The notes: a model not told the origin generated them from the letters alone. 64,000 nt of DNA from Streptomyces flaveus (GCF_014647675.1 NZ_BMPQ01000005.1:117340-181339), one strand, 5' to 3'; counted from the stretch's first letter, positions 47,466 to 57,123 are shown. Made by a program: numbers and translations.

Positions 47466-48777
47466 CGGCGTCCGCCGCGGAGCCCGGCGTGGTGGGACGC
47501 GCCGCCTGCGTGCGCTCGGCCTGTGTGCGCTGGGGCTCCACGGCGAACGCCCGCCCCGGCGTGAGCGCCACCCCGCGTGCCGCCACCGCAGCCGTGAACG
47601 TGTCCGCGCGCCAGGGCGGCGGCAGCTCCCACCAGGTGTAGTACGCGTACGGATCGGCCCGTACCGCGAACTCCCCCAGCCACTCCTCGACGAGCCGCTG
47701 CCGCGCCCGCGCGTCCGCCCGCTTGGCCGCGACGAGCCGCTCGACCGTCCCGTCGCCGATCCACCGCACCGCGGCCTCCAGCGCGAACCGCCCCGCCGTC
47801 CACCCGCCCGACCGCAGCGCCTCGGCGACCGTGCCCACCCGCCCCGGCGGCACGACGAGGAAACCGACCGTGAGGCCGGGGGCGACGCGCTTGGACAGCC
47901 CGTCGACGAGATACGTGCGCTCGGGGGCGTACGAGGCCAGGGGAGTGGGGCCCGCCCGGCCGTCCCGGAGGAAGGACCAGATCCGGTCCTCGACGACGGG
48001 AAGGTCCAACTCCCGCAGGGCTCCGGCCAGTTCACGCCTCCTTCCGTCCCCCATCGTCACGGAGGTGGGATTGTGGAGCGTCGGCTGGGCGTAGACGGCG
48101 GAGAGCGGCGCGGCGCGATGGGCGGCGACGAGGCCGTCGGCCCGTAGCCCTTCTTCATCCATCGCGAGCGGTACGAGCGTGATGCCGATCCGTGCGGCGA
48201 TCTCCTTGACCAGCGGATACGTCAGCGCCTCCACGCCGACGCGTCCTCCGGGCCGTACGAGTGAGGCGAGGGCGCCCGCGATGGCCTGGCGGGCGTTCCC
48301 GGCGAAGAGGACCCTCTCCCGGTCGGGCCGCCACCCCGGACCGCCCAGGAGCCCGGCGACGGCCTCGCGCGCGGCGGGTGTGCCGGTGGCGGGCACCGTA
48401 CGCGTGGCCTCGGCCAGCACGTCGGCCCGCAGCAGGGGCGCGAGCCCGACGGCGAGCAGCTCCGACTGTCCTTCCGCGAAGGGGTAGTTGAGCTCCAGAT
48501 TGATACGCGGCCCGGCGGCCTTGTCCTGTTCTTCCTCCTCCTCGGCCAGCGCCCGCCCCGACGGCACCGGCCCCGCCCGTACGAACGTCCCCCGCCCCAC
48601 CTCGCCGACCACAAGGCCTCGCCGCACCAACTCCGCGTAGACACGCCCCGCTGTGGACCCGGCGATACGGCGCCGCCGCGCGAACACCCGCTGCGGCGGC
48701 AGCCGTTCACCGGGCTTGAGCCGCCCGGTGAGGATCTCCTCGGCCAGCCGGTCGGCGATCCGCCGGTAGTCCTCCAC
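47380..48777 (-). CDS. MocR/PdxR-type GntR regulator with aminotransferase domain
   Basis: A 465-aa regulator. The N-terminal winged helix of the GntR family (about residues 5-70) has YRRIADRLAEEILTGRLKPG and RIAGSTAGRVYAELVRRGLV. The rest is a fold-type I PLP-dependent aminotransferase domain, with ALVAAHRAAPLSAVYAQPTL and VVEDRIWSFLRDG, and a Lys in VDGLSKRVAPGLTVGFLVVP that fits the PLP Schiff-base site. MocR regulators sense PLP or amino acids, often controlling pdxST or amino-acid pathways. The convergent neighbour overlaps by 86 bp. Divergent from the hydrolase gene. Confidence 0.9.
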   Translation of the reverse strand: MEDYRRIADRLAEEILTGRLKPGERLPPQRVFARRRRIAGSTAGRVYAELVRRGLVVGEVGRGTFVRAGPVPSGRALAEEEEEQDKAAGPRINLELNYPFAEGQSELLAVGLAPLLRADVLAEATRTVPATGTPAAREAVAGLLGGPGWRPDRERVLFAGNARQAIAGALASLVRPGGRVGVEALTYPLVKEIAARIGITLVPLAMDEEGLRADGLVAAHRAAPLSAVYAQPTLHNPTSVTMGDGRRRELAGALRELDLPVVEDRIWSFLRDGRAGPTPLASYAPERTYLVDGLSKRVAPGLTVGFLVVPPGRVGTVAEALRSGGWTAGRFALEAAVRWIGDGTVERLVAAKRADARARQRLVEEWLGEFAVRADPYAYYTWWELPPPWRADTFTAAVAARGVALTPGRAFAVEPQRTQAERTQAARPTTPGSAADAVRLGLASVSVPVLEEALRIVRDVARHGP

Positions 48778-48864
48778 GCGCGCTCATCTCCCATCACCCT
48801 CGGGATTGCACCGAGGGCAAAGTTCTCATTGCACCGAGTAGTCGATGCCGCCTAGGGTCCACTC

Positions 48865-49653
48865 ATGGCTCCCTTCCTCGCATACGAGGACAAAGGCGCG
48901 AAACTCTCAACTCCCCTGCCCCTTGTCCTGATCCACGGCCACCCCTTCGACCACACGATGTGGACACCGCAGGTGAGCGCCTTCTCCCCGACGCGCCGGG
49001 TGATCGCCCCGGACCTGCGCGGTTACGGCGCCTCGCCGGTCGTCCCCGGCCTCACGCCACTCTCCACGTTCGCCGAGGACATAGCGGCCCTCCTGGACGA
49101 ACTGCACGTGGAGCACTTCGTCCTCGGCGGCCTGTCGATGGGCGGCCAGATCGCCATGGAGTGCTACGCCCAGTACCCGGACCGCATCCGGGGCCTGATC
49201 CTGGCCGACACCTTCGCCTCCCCGGAGACTCCGTCCGGCAAGAAGTCCCGCAACGAGATGGCTGACCGGCTCCTGAAGGAGGGCATGCGCGGCTACGCGG
49301 ACGAGGTCCTGCACAAGATGGTCGCGCCGTACGCCGACGCGTCCGTGGCCGCTCACGTCCACGGCATGATGACCGCCACGCCTCCACCGGGCGCGGCAGC
49401 AGCCCTACGCGGCCGGGCGGAACGCCCCGACTACCGCGACCTGTTGACCCGGGTCACGGTCCCGTCCCTGGTCGTGGTGGGCGAGGACGACGAATACACC
49501 CCCGTCTCGGACGCGAAGACGATGGCCGAAGCGCTCCCCGACTGCACGCTCCACGTCATTGCCCGGGCGGCCCACATGCCGAACCTGGAACGTCCGGGGG
49601 AGTTCAACGGGGCGCTGGCGAGGTTCTTGGGCCGTGTCGACGGCTCTGCTTGA
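48865..49653 (+). CDS. Alpha/beta hydrolase
   Basis: A 262-aa hydrolase. LVLIHGHPFDHTMWTPQVSA holds the oxyanion-hole HG; the nucleophile elbow is LGGLSMGGQIAMECYAQYPD; the acid is in VVVGEDDEYTPVSDA, and the His in VIARAAHMPNLERPGEF completes the Ser-Asp-His triad. The family includes esterases and C-C hydrolases. The substrate is unknown. Divergent from the MocR-type gene, with which it may be co-regulated. Confidence 0.9.
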   Translation: MAPFLAYEDKGAKLSTPLPLVLIHGHPFDHTMWTPQVSAFSPTRRVIAPDLRGYGASPVVPGLTPLSTFAEDIAALLDELHVEHFVLGGLSMGGQIAMECYAQYPDRIRGLILADTFASPETPSGKKSRNEMADRLLKEGMRGYADEVLHKMVAPYADASVAAHVHGMMTATPPPGAAAALRGRAERPDYRDLLTRVTVPSLVVVGEDDEYTPVSDAKTMAEALPDCTLHVIARAAHMPNLERPGEFNGALARFLGRVDGSA

Positions 49654-49663
49654 GCGGGTTTTC

Positions 49664-49974
49664 TTCCCCAGCCCCGCCCCTTCCCGAAACTGGGGGCTAC
49701 GCCCCCAGACCCCCACAAGGAAGGTCGTGTTTCGACTGCGGACCCGTCGTGGCTGGTCGCGCAGTTCCCCGCGCCCCTGAAAAACCTGCGCCTCCCCGTG
49801 CCCCTAAAGGGGCGCAGCCCCTGCTTTAGGGGCGCGGGGAACTGCGCGAGCAACCCACGACAACCCGCACCCGCACACAATCCCCAACACCCCACCCCGC
49901 TAGGCGCCCACCCGCCGGAGGCAGCGGGGCCTGGGGCGGCAGCCCCAGCCTCGGGAAGGGGCGGGGCTGGGGAA
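49664..49974. repeat. Nested inverted-repeat intergenic element
   Basis: A 311-bp element without a gene. Its ends, TTCCCCAGCCCCGCCCCTTC onward at 49664-49687 and its complement at 49951-49974, are a perfect 24-bp inverted repeat. Inside, another inverted pair (core GCAGTTCCCCGCGCCCCT near 49760 and its complement at 49828-49857) matches the arms of the 8.5-kb element and bases 38-67. A partial copy of the outer end also lies beside the ISAs1 right end (about 35735-35770). Confidence 0.8.
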
Positions 49975-50030
49975 AGGAACCCTCCCCCCACCCACCCCGT
50001 CTTTGAGGGAGGATCCAGGCAGAACGGAAG

Positions 50031-51056
50031 GTGCGGACTTTGGGTACTGCTACGGCTGAGGCGGACGAGTGGGCCGACGCCCCGGTGGCGCGACGGCCCG
50101 GGCGCGCGGCCGGCGTCTGGATCGCAGCCCTGCTGCTCCTCGGCGTGAGCATCGTCGTAGGGTGCCGGATCGCCGACACGGACGGCATCACCCCCGTACC
50201 GCAGGTCATCGCGTTCCTGCCCTGGCTGCTCGCGCCCACCGGCCTCGCCCTCCTCCTCGCCGGCCTGGCGCGCTGGCGCGTCGGCCTCGTGTGGGGCGTG
50301 CTCGCAGCCGCGGCGATCGCCTGGTTCATCGAGCCGTACGGGAAGACGAGCGAGCCGAAGGGCACCCCGGTCGCGGAGCTGCGCGTGCTGACGTCGAACG
50401 TCGAGTTCGGCCAGGCCACCGACGAGCTGATCGAGATCGTACGGAGCGAAAAGCCGGACCTCGTCTTCGTCGAGGAGTGCGAGGTCACCTGCGACGAGAA
50501 GCTGACGCGGGCCTTCCGGGCGGAGGGGGCCAAGGAGACGTACCCCTACCGCCAGGCCGTGGAGGGCTACGGCTCGGACGGCTCCGTCATCCTCAGCCGG
50601 TACCCCCTCAAGCCGGCCCCCGGCGTCAAGGGCACCATGGGCATGCCCGGCGCGATCGCCGACGTGGAGGGCCGCGAGGTGAGGGTCCAGCTCGCCCACC
50701 CCATGCCCCCGCTCCCGGCCCACGTGGACGACTGGCAGAGGGAACTGGACGCGCTGCGCGACTACGCCGCCGCCGACAGGACCCGCCCCACCATCCTCGC
50801 GGGCGACTTCAACGCCTCCCAGGACCACGCCGCGTTCCGCCGCCTCCTGGACACGGGCCTGCGTGACGGCGCCCGACTCACCGGCGAGGCCCGCACTCCG
50901 ACCTGGCCGGCCCGTACGCTCCCGGCCTTCGGCACCCAGATCGACCACATCCTGGTCTCCGAGGACTTCGCGGCGGACAGGTCCCGCTTCCTGGACCTGA
51001 AGAACTCGGACCACCGTTCCCTCCTCCTGGACCTGACCCTCCACGAGCAGGACTGA
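50031..51056 (+). CDS. Membrane-anchored endonuclease/exonuclease/phosphatase protein
   Basis: A 341-aa protein with three N-terminal membrane helices (about residues 24-44, 58-80 and 82-100), and an exposed EEP domain (about 115-340): LTSNVEFGQATDELIEIV, FVEECEVTCD, ILAGDFNASQDHAAFRRLL, TQIDHILVSEDF and NSDHRSLLLDLTL carry the metal and catalytic His/Asp/Asn motifs. Its substrate may be phosphodiester or lipid phosphate. GTG start at 50031. A convergent hairpin at 51062 separates it from phoX. Confidence 0.85.
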   Translation: MRTLGTATAEADEWADAPVARRPGRAAGVWIAALLLLGVSIVVGCRIADTDGITPVPQVIAFLPWLLAPTGLALLLAGLARWRVGLVWGVLAAAAIAWFIEPYGKTSEPKGTPVAELRVLTSNVEFGQATDELIEIVRSEKPDLVFVEECEVTCDEKLTRAFRAEGAKETYPYRQAVEGYGSDGSVILSRYPLKPAPGVKGTMGMPGAIADVEGREVRVQLAHPMPPLPAHVDDWQRELDALRDYAAADRTRPTILAGDFNASQDHAAFRRLLDTGLRDGARLTGEARTPTWPARTLPAFGTQIDHILVSEDFAADRSRFLDLKNSDHRSLLLDLTLHEQD

Positions 51057-51061
51057 ACGCG

Positions 51062-51098
51062 GTGTGGGCCGCCCCTCTGCAGGAGGGGCGGCCCACAC
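51062..51098. terminator. Bidirectional hairpin between EEP and PhoX genes
   Basis: GTGTGGGCCGCCCCTC at 51062-51077 and its complement at 51083-51098 form a 16-bp stem with a 5-nt loop between two convergent genes. Confidence 0.85.
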
Positions 51099-51124
51099 AC
51101 GTACACGTCAGAAGTCGACGCTGC

Positions 51125-53203
51125 TCAGACGCCGATGTCGCGGCCGTCCTTGCGGTACACCGCGACCACCGACGGGCGGACGTACGTGCCCGGGCCGTCG
51201 GGCCAGGTGCTCGCGGGGTTCTCGACCGTGGCGTCGTCGATCTCGCCCGGGTGCTGGACCGAGACCAGGACGCGGCGGTCCTGGACGATCGGGCCGCAGG
51301 TCTCGGCACCGTTCGGCATGGTCAGGAACTGCTTCAGCTCACCGCGCCGGTCACCGCGCGTAGCTACGCCGAACAGACCGTCGTGGTAGCCGAGTTGGGC
51401 ACCGTCCGTGGAGATCCACAGGTTGCCGTACCGGTCGAAGGCCACGTTGTCCGGGCAGGAGATCGGGCTGACCTTGTCCTTCGGGAAGCCGGCGAAGTAG
51501 GTCGCCGGGTCCTTCGGGTCGCCCGCGACGAGGAACAGCGACCAGGCGAAGCTCGTGCTCTCCGGGCGGTTCCAGCGCTCGGTGAGCTCCAGGACGTGGC
51601 CGTGCTTGTTGGCGTTGCGCGGGTTGGCCTCGTCGGCCTTGGCATTCGTACCGACACCGCGGTTGGTGTTGTTCGTCAGCGCGACGTACACCTTGCCGGT
51701 GTGCGGGTTCGGCTCGATGTCCTCGGGCCGGTCCATCTTCGTGGCGCCGACCTTGTCACCGGCGAGGCGCGTGAAGACGAAGACCTCCTCGGCGGTCATG
51801 CCCTCGACGTGCGAGACGGCACCCTTCGCCGTGGCGGTGGCCAGCGGGATCCACGTACCGCTGCCGTCGAACTCGCCGTCCTTCGGCAGCTTGCCCGTGC
51901 CGTCGATCTCGATCGCCGGGGAGTCGCCGGTGAGCTTGGCGACGTACAGCGTGCCCTCGTCGAGGAGCGTCAGGTTGTGCTCGCGGGCCCGGCGGCTGTG
52001 GCCGTGGGCCATCCGCTTGCTGCCGACGAACTTGTAGAAGTAGTCGAAGCGCTCGTCGTCACCGGAGTAGACGACCGGACGGCCGTCGTGCGTGAGGCGG
52101 ACGGTCGCGCCCTCGTGCTTGAAGCGGCCGAGCGCGGTGCGCTTGCGGGGCGTGGAGGTGGGGTCGTACGGGTCGAGCTCGACGACGTAGCCGAAGCGGT
52201 GGACCTCGTTCGGCTCCTTGGCCACGTCGAACCGCTTGTCGAACAGCTCCCACTTGCGCTCGGAGGCGGCGGTGCCGATGCCGTACCGCTTGTCCGTCGC
52301 CCGGCTGCTGTTGGCGAAGTACTGGTTGAAGTTCTCCTCGCCGTGCAGCGTCGTGCCCCAGGGGGTCTCGCCGCCCGCGCAGTTGTTGAGCGTGCCGAGG
52401 ACCTTGGTGCCGGTCGGGTCGGCGGAGGTCTTGAGGAGGTCGGACCCGGCGGCCGGACCGGTGACCTTGAACTCGGTGGTCGCGGTGACGCGACGGTTGA
52501 GGTGGTGGCGGGGTACGGGGGTGAGCTTGCCGCTCTTGCGGTCCTCCTCCACCACGACCACGGACAGACCGTGCGCCGCCCAGGCGATCTCGACCTGCTC
52601 GCGGGTGGGCTTGGCGTCGTCGTAGCCCTTGAACATCAGGATCTCGTCGGTGTACTCGTGGTTCGCCACGAGCACCTGACGGCCGCGCTCGCCCGGCAGC
52701 GGGAGCAGACCGAGGTAGTCGCAGTTGTAGCCGAACTGGCCCGACTGCGCCTTGGCGCTCTGCTTGTCCGGGTCGAAGGCGGGGGCGCCGCGGAGGATGG
52801 GCTCGCCCCAGCGGATGACCACGTTCTGGGCATAGCCCTCGGGGATGGTCACGGTGTCGGCGGTGTTCGGCGCGACGGGCGTGAACCTCAGGCCGCGTGC
52901 CCCCTTGCCGCCCTTGTTGTACGCCGCCGGGGCCGCGCCCTCGGCGGTCTGCGCGGCGGCCTCCGGGGCGCCGGCGCCGATGACCGCACCCCCGGCTGCC
53001 GACGCGACCGTCACCACGGCGGCGGCGCGCATCATGGAGCGGCGGCTGAGCGCACCGGCGATGACATCGCCGACGTACTCGTTGGTGGTGGTGTTGGGCA
53101 CCTCGTGGAAGCAGGCGTCACCACACCGGAATCTACAGGTCATCGCCGAACGGCCACCGGGGTGTGAGCCGGTCGAGCCGATCAGTGGCAGCAGGTTGCG
53201 CAC
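51125..53203 (-). CDS. PhoX-family alkaline phosphatase
   Basis: A 692-aa protein of the DUF839/PhoX family. After an N-terminal segment with CRFRCGDACFHEVPN (three Cys), a twin-arginine signal is seen (SRRSMMRAAAVVTVASAAGG near residue 55-75), predicting Tat export. The beta-propeller contains GGETPWGTTLHGEENFNQY, VRLTHDGRPVVYSGDDERFD and RPEDIEPNPHTGKVYVALTN, typical PhoX metal-site and loop regions. It releases phosphate from organic phosphates outside the cell, using Ca2+/Fe3+ in characterised members. GTG start at 53203 follows GGGAGGGACC. A PHO box lies 66-87 bp upstream. Confidence 0.9.
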   Translation of the reverse strand: MRNLLPLIGSTGSHPGGRSAMTCRFRCGDACFHEVPNTTTNEYVGDVIAGALSRRSMMRAAAVVTVASAAGGAVIGAGAPEAAAQTAEGAAPAAYNKGGKGARGLRFTPVAPNTADTVTIPEGYAQNVVIRWGEPILRGAPAFDPDKQSAKAQSGQFGYNCDYLGLLPLPGERGRQVLVANHEYTDEILMFKGYDDAKPTREQVEIAWAAHGLSVVVVEEDRKSGKLTPVPRHHLNRRVTATTEFKVTGPAAGSDLLKTSADPTGTKVLGTLNNCAGGETPWGTTLHGEENFNQYFANSSRATDKRYGIGTAASERKWELFDKRFDVAKEPNEVHRFGYVVELDPYDPTSTPRKRTALGRFKHEGATVRLTHDGRPVVYSGDDERFDYFYKFVGSKRMAHGHSRRAREHNLTLLDEGTLYVAKLTGDSPAIEIDGTGKLPKDGEFDGSGTWIPLATATAKGAVSHVEGMTAEEVFVFTRLAGDKVGATKMDRPEDIEPNPHTGKVYVALTNNTNRGVGTNAKADEANPRNANKHGHVLELTERWNRPESTSFAWSLFLVAGDPKDPATYFAGFPKDKVSPISCPDNVAFDRYGNLWISTDGAQLGYHDGLFGVATRGDRRGELKQFLTMPNGAETCGPIVQDRRVLVSVQHPGEIDDATVENPASTWPDGPGTYVRPSVVAVYRKDGRDIGV

Positions 53204-53268
53204 GGTCCCTCCCAATATTTCCTGGGTCGGGCGTGACGCTAGGGGCACGCGCGTTCGGCCACACTGCC

Positions 53269-53290
53269 TTCAGGTGAACGAGGAGTGAAC
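53269..53290 (-). promoter_or_regulatory. PHO box (PhoP binding site) upstream of phoX
   Basis: On the minus strand, GTTCACTCCTC is followed immediately by GTTCACCTGAA, two 11-nt direct repeats starting at 53290 and 53279. This is the known Streptomyces PHO box form (11-nt units with GTTCACC-like start), as expected for a phosphate-starvation phosphatase gene. Confidence 0.8.
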
Positions 53291-53466
53291 GTGGGGGAGT
53301 TGATGCGGCTTTGATACGGCGTTGACGTCGGCGGTCCGGCTCAAGGTGGGGTCGCGGCCCGTTTGGAGGTCCGACCCTGAAGTAGATCTTCCAACCTGGC
53401 GGCTAACCTTACGTGTCCGTCCTGGCCAGGGATTGACGGAAAGACCTCATGCGAAGGGTTGCGCAC

Positions 53467-55293
53467 ATGGGCATTCTCAACCTCCTGCGAAACGCATTCG
53501 GAAAGTCACGCAAGGGGCGCACCTCCGAGGGTGCCGACGTGCCTGCGGCAGCTGAGCAGACGCCTCCGGTGGCTGAACGGGCGACTTCGGCTCCGACAGC
53601 GGAAGCGGAGCGGGCGGCTTCGGTCCCGGCTCCGGCGCCGGAGCGGGCGTCCGAACCGGTGTCGGTGTCGGTGCCTGCGGCGGCTGAACGGTCGGCTTCC
53701 GCGCCGGAGACTTCGGTGCCGGCATCGGCGGCTGAGCCCAAGGGGTCGGCGGTGGATGACCTGGTGTCGGCGGCGTTCGACAACGTGACGGTGCCGGTGC
53801 CTGCGGCCCGGGAACAGGAACGTGAGGCTGAGCCGACGCCTGCGGCGGCTGAGCCGGAGACGGCGCCTGCCGCGGAGAAGGCCTCGGTGACAGAGGCGGA
53901 GCCCGAGGTTGAGGCTGCCGCCGAGGAGCCGGTCGTTGAGCCGGAGGTTGAGGCGAAGCAGACGCCTGCGGCGGCCGAGGTCGAGCCGGAGCCTGTGGCG
54001 GAGAAGGCCCCGGTGACAGAGGCGGAGCCCGAGGTTGAGGCTGTCGCCGAGGAGCCGGTGGCCGAGGCGGCTCCTGAGCCGGAGCCTGCGGCGGCTGAAG
54101 CGGAGCCGGAGCCGGTCGTCGAGCCGGAGCCCGAGCCCGTCACAGCCGAGGTGGCTTCGGAACTCGAATCCGAGCCGCAGGCCGAAGCCGAGCCTGCGCC
54201 TGCGCCCGCCGCTGAGGCGACACCGGCACCCGCGCCCGAGCCGGCCATCGATGAGGTAACGCCGGAAGCCGTGCCCGAGCCGGAGGCTGAAACCGAGCCC
54301 GCTCCCGAGCCGAAGCCGGTCGTCGAGCCGGAGCCCGCCGCGGCCGAGACGGCTCCGGAACCCGAGCCCGAGCCCGTCGCCGCTGAGGCGACACCGGCAC
54401 CCGCGCCGGAGGCAGAGCCGGTCGTCGCCGAGGCGGCACCGGAAGCCCTGCCCGAGCCGGAGGCGGTCGTCGCAGACGCCGAGCCGGAGCCCGCCGCGGC
54501 CGAGGTGGCTCCCGAAACCGAGCCGACCCCTGTCACCGCCCAGGCGGACGAGCCCGCGGCCGCCGACGGCGATCAGACCCCACAGGGGCCACCCGCACCC
54601 GACGACGAAACCGCCACGGGTGGTGCGGGTGGGAACGACAAGGCCGAAGGCGAAGCCGAGGCCATGCCCGCCACCCTCGTCACCGCCTACAACGCCGCCC
54701 GCGAAACCCTCACCACCCGCAACCTCACCGGCACGACCGCCAAGGTCTACCTCGTCCTGGACCGCTCCGCGTCCATGCGCCCGTACTACAAGGACGGCTC
54801 CGCCCAGGCCCTCGGCGAGCAGGCCCTCGCCCTCGCCGCCCACCTCGACCCCGAGGCCAAGGTCCACGTCGTCTTCTTCTCCACGGAACTCGACGGCACG
54901 GGCGAACTCACCCTCACCGACCACGAGAACAAGATCGACGACCTGCACGCAGGGCTCGGCCGCATGGGCCGTACCAGCTACCACACGGCCGTCGAAGAGG
55001 TCATCAGCCACTACGAGAAGTCCGCCACCACGGACCCCGCACTCGTGATCTTCCAGACGGACGGTGCCCCGGACGCCAGGACCCCCGCCACCCAGTCCCT
55101 CACGGACGCGGCGAAGAAGCACCCCGCCGTCTTCTTCTCCTTCGTCGCCTTCGGTGACCCGGAGAACAAGGCCTTCGACTACCTCCGCAAGCTCAAGTCG
55201 GACAACACGGCCCACTTCCTGGCCGGCGAAACCCCACGCGAGCTGACCGACCAGGAGCTCTACGAGGGCGTACTGGCGAACTGGCGCCCGTAG
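53467..55293 (+). CDS. VWA-domain protein of the tellurium-resistance type with long Glu/Pro/Ala region
   Basis: A 608-aa cytoplasmic protein (ATG at 53467; a start at 53449 is also possible). The N-terminal 20 residues ([17 protein letters not shown]) form a basic amphipathic helix. Residues about 25-390 are low complexity, Glu, Pro, Ala and Val, with an imperfect duplication of about 120 bp ([15 protein letters not shown] repeated). The C-terminal 200 residues are a von Willebrand A domain with a MIDAS motif DRSAS in [17 protein letters not shown] and later [15 protein letters not shown], close to TerY/TerF-type proteins of the tellurium operons. Likely a calcium- or metal-dependent scaffold. 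Confidence 0.82.
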   Translation: MGILNLLRNAFGKSRKGRTSEGADVPAAAEQTPPVAERATSAPTAEAERAASVPAPAPERASEPVSVSVPAAAERSASAPETSVPASAAEPKGSAVDDLVSAAFDNVTVPVPAAREQEREAEPTPAAAEPETAPAAEKASVTEAEPEVEAAAEEPVVEPEVEAKQTPAAAEVEPEPVAEKAPVTEAEPEVEAVAEEPVAEAAPEPEPAAAEAEPEPVVEPEPEPVTAEVASELESEPQAEAEPAPAPAAEATPAPAPEPAIDEVTPEAVPEPEAETEPAPEPKPVVEPEPAAAETAPEPEPEPVAAEATPAPAPEAEPVVAEAAPEALPEPEAVVADAEPEPAAAEVAPETEPTPVTAQADEPAAADGDQTPQGPPAPDDETATGGAGGNDKAEGEAEAMPATLVTAYNAARETLTTRNLTGTTAKVYLVLDRSASMRPYYKDGSAQALGEQALALAAHLDPEAKVHVVFFSTELDGTGELTLTDHENKIDDLHAGLGRMGRTSYHTAVEEVISHYEKSATTDPALVIFQTDGAPDARTPATQSLTDAAKKHPAVFFSFVAFGDPENKAFDYLRKLKSDNTAHFLAGETPRELTDQELYEGVLANWRP

Positions 55294-55320
55294 CCACCTC
55301 GTAGAACCTCCCAACGACCG

Positions 55321-55348
55321 ACAGGGCCCGGCTCACCCCGGGCCCTGT
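55321..55348 (+). terminator. Terminator after the VWA gene
   Basis: ACAGGGCCCGG at 55321-55331 and its complement CCGGGCCCTGT at 55338-55348 make an 11-bp stem with a 6-nt loop. Confidence 0.8.
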
Positions 55349-55428
55349 TCCCGTCGTCCCGTAATCCCGTGATCCCCCACCCGTAATCGATGTGAGTCGG
55401 TCTTCCCCGGGCCAGTACGATTTCGACC

Positions 55429-57036
55429 ATGGCGGCCAATGGATCCGAGAAGCAGGGCGGGAAGGCGTACTACGTCTCCACCCCCATTTATTACGTCAAC
55501 GACGCTCCTCACCTGGGCCACGCCTATACGACCGTCGCAGGCGACGTGCTCTCGCGCTGGCATCGTCAGCGCGGTGAGAAGGTGTGGTACCTCACCGGCA
55601 CGGACGAGCACGGTCAGAAGATCATGCGCACCGCGGAGGCGAACGGCGTCAGCCCGCAGGAGTGGGCCGACAAGCTCGTCACCGAAGCCTGGAAGCCCCT
55701 CTGGGAGCACCTGGAGATCGCGAACGACGACTTCATCCGTACGACGGAGAAGCGTCACACGGACCGCGTCCAGGAGTTCGTCCAGGATCTCCACGACAAG
55801 GGCGAGATCTACAAGGGCGGCTACGAGGGCCCGTACTGCGTGGGCTGTGAGGAGTACAAACTCCCCGGCGACCTCATCGAGGCCGAGGACGGCACGAAGC
55901 TGTGTGCCATCCACAAGAAGCCGGTGGAGATCCTCAAGGAGGAGAACTACTTCTTCAAGCTCAGCGAGTACGGCGAGAAGCTGCTCGCCCACTACGAGGC
56001 GAACCCGGACTTCATCCAGCCCGAGTCGGCCCGCAACGAGGTCGTGAACTTCGTCCGCCAGGGCCTCCAGGACCTCTCCATCTCCCGTTCCACCTTCGAC
56101 TGGGGCGTCCCGGTCCCGTGGGACGACAAGCACGTGATCTACGTGTGGATCGACGCGCTGCTGAACTACGCGACGGCGGTCGGCTACAACGAGAACCCGG
56201 AGAAGTTCGAGAACACCTTCCCCGCCGACGTACACCTGGTCGGCAAGGACATCCTCCGCTTCCACGCCATCATCTGGCCCGCGATGCTGATGGCGCAGGG
56301 TCTGCCGTTGCCCGGCAGGGTCGTGGCCAACGGCTGGCTGATGGTCGGCGGCGAGAAGATGTCGAAGTCGAATCTGACGGGCATCAAGCCGCAGGATCTG
56401 ACGTCCCACTTCGGTGTGGACGCGTACCGCTGGTACTTCCTGCGCGCGATCGCGTTCGGCCAGGACGGCTCGTTCTCCTGGGAGGACTTCTCCGCCCGCT
56501 ACACGAGCGAGTTGGCGAACGACTACGGCAACCTCGCGTCGCGCGTGGCCGCGATGGTCGGCAAGTACTTCGGCGGCGCGCTGCCGGAGGCGACGGCCGT
56601 GGGCGAGGCCGAGAAGGCCGTCCAGAACGGACTGGCCAAGGCAGCGGCCGAGGCGGACCGCCGCATCGGCGACGACCTGGACTTCCAGGGCGGCATCCTG
56701 GCGATCTTCGACTTCGTGAAGCAGGTCAACGGCTACATCTCGGAACAGGAGCCGTGGAAGGTGGCCAAGGACCAGTCCTCCGAGGGCCAGGCCCGCCTGG
56801 CGACGATCCTCTACACCGCGGCGGAGTCGCTCCGCGCGGTGGCGGTCCTGCTCAACCCGGTCATGCCTGACACCTCGCAGAAGCTCTGGGACTCCCTCGG
56901 CGCGGACGCCGTCCTCGGCGCGCTCCCCGACCAGACGCTCGCCGACGCCGCCGTCTGGGGCCGGCTCCCGGCGGGCGCGACGATCACCAAGGGCGCGGTG
57001 CTCTTCCCGCGCCTGGAGGAGAAGCCGAACGCGTAA
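55429..57036 (+). CDS. metG: Methionyl-tRNA synthetase, KMSKS form
   Basis: A 535-aa class I aminoacyl-tRNA synthetase that charges tRNA-Met. The HIGH motif is HLGH (28-31); the KMSKS loop is exact (310-314, in GEKMSKSNLTG). A Cys-rich connective insert has YCVGCEEYKLPGDLI and later LCAIHKKPVEI. It lacks the C-terminal tRNA-binding extension, as in other actinobacterial MetRS. The downstream 45-bp palindrome ends it. A second, diverged MetRS gene lies 0.9 kb downstream with a toxin-antitoxin module in between. Confidence 0.95.
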   Translation: MAANGSEKQGGKAYYVSTPIYYVNDAPHLGHAYTTVAGDVLSRWHRQRGEKVWYLTGTDEHGQKIMRTAEANGVSPQEWADKLVTEAWKPLWEHLEIANDDFIRTTEKRHTDRVQEFVQDLHDKGEIYKGGYEGPYCVGCEEYKLPGDLIEAEDGTKLCAIHKKPVEILKEENYFFKLSEYGEKLLAHYEANPDFIQPESARNEVVNFVRQGLQDLSISRSTFDWGVPVPWDDKHVIYVWIDALLNYATAVGYNENPEKFENTFPADVHLVGKDILRFHAIIWPAMLMAQGLPLPGRVVANGWLMVGGEKMSKSNLTGIKPQDLTSHFGVDAYRWYFLRAIAFGQDGSFSWEDFSARYTSELANDYGNLASRVAAMVGKYFGGALPEATAVGEAEKAVQNGLAKAAAEADRRIGDDLDFQGGILAIFDFVKQVNGYISEQEPWKVAKDQSSEGQARLATILYTAAESLRAVAVLLNPVMPDTSQKLWDSLGADAVLGALPDQTLADAAVWGRLPAGATITKGAVLFPRLEEKPNA

Positions 57037-57063
57037 TACGTACTGCGTACGTACATGAGCACA

Positions 57064-57108
57064 TGACGGGGCCCCAGGAACGAACTGTTCGTTCCTGGGG
57101 CCCCGTCA
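57064..57108. terminator. Perfect 45-bp palindrome between metG and vapC
   Basis: TGACGGGGCCCCAGGAACGA onward at 57064-57085 is mirrored by its complement at 57087-57108, one base in the centre. It forms a 20-bp-class hairpin between convergent genes and is a likely bidirectional terminator. Confidence 0.9.
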
Positions 57109-57123
57109 TTCCCACCGGCGTTC

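Noticed and set aside
53409..54536. A 375-codon Ser/Gly/Ala-rich frame on the minus strand
   Set aside because: It is the shadow of the Glu/Pro/Ala spacer of the VWA gene and has no start context.
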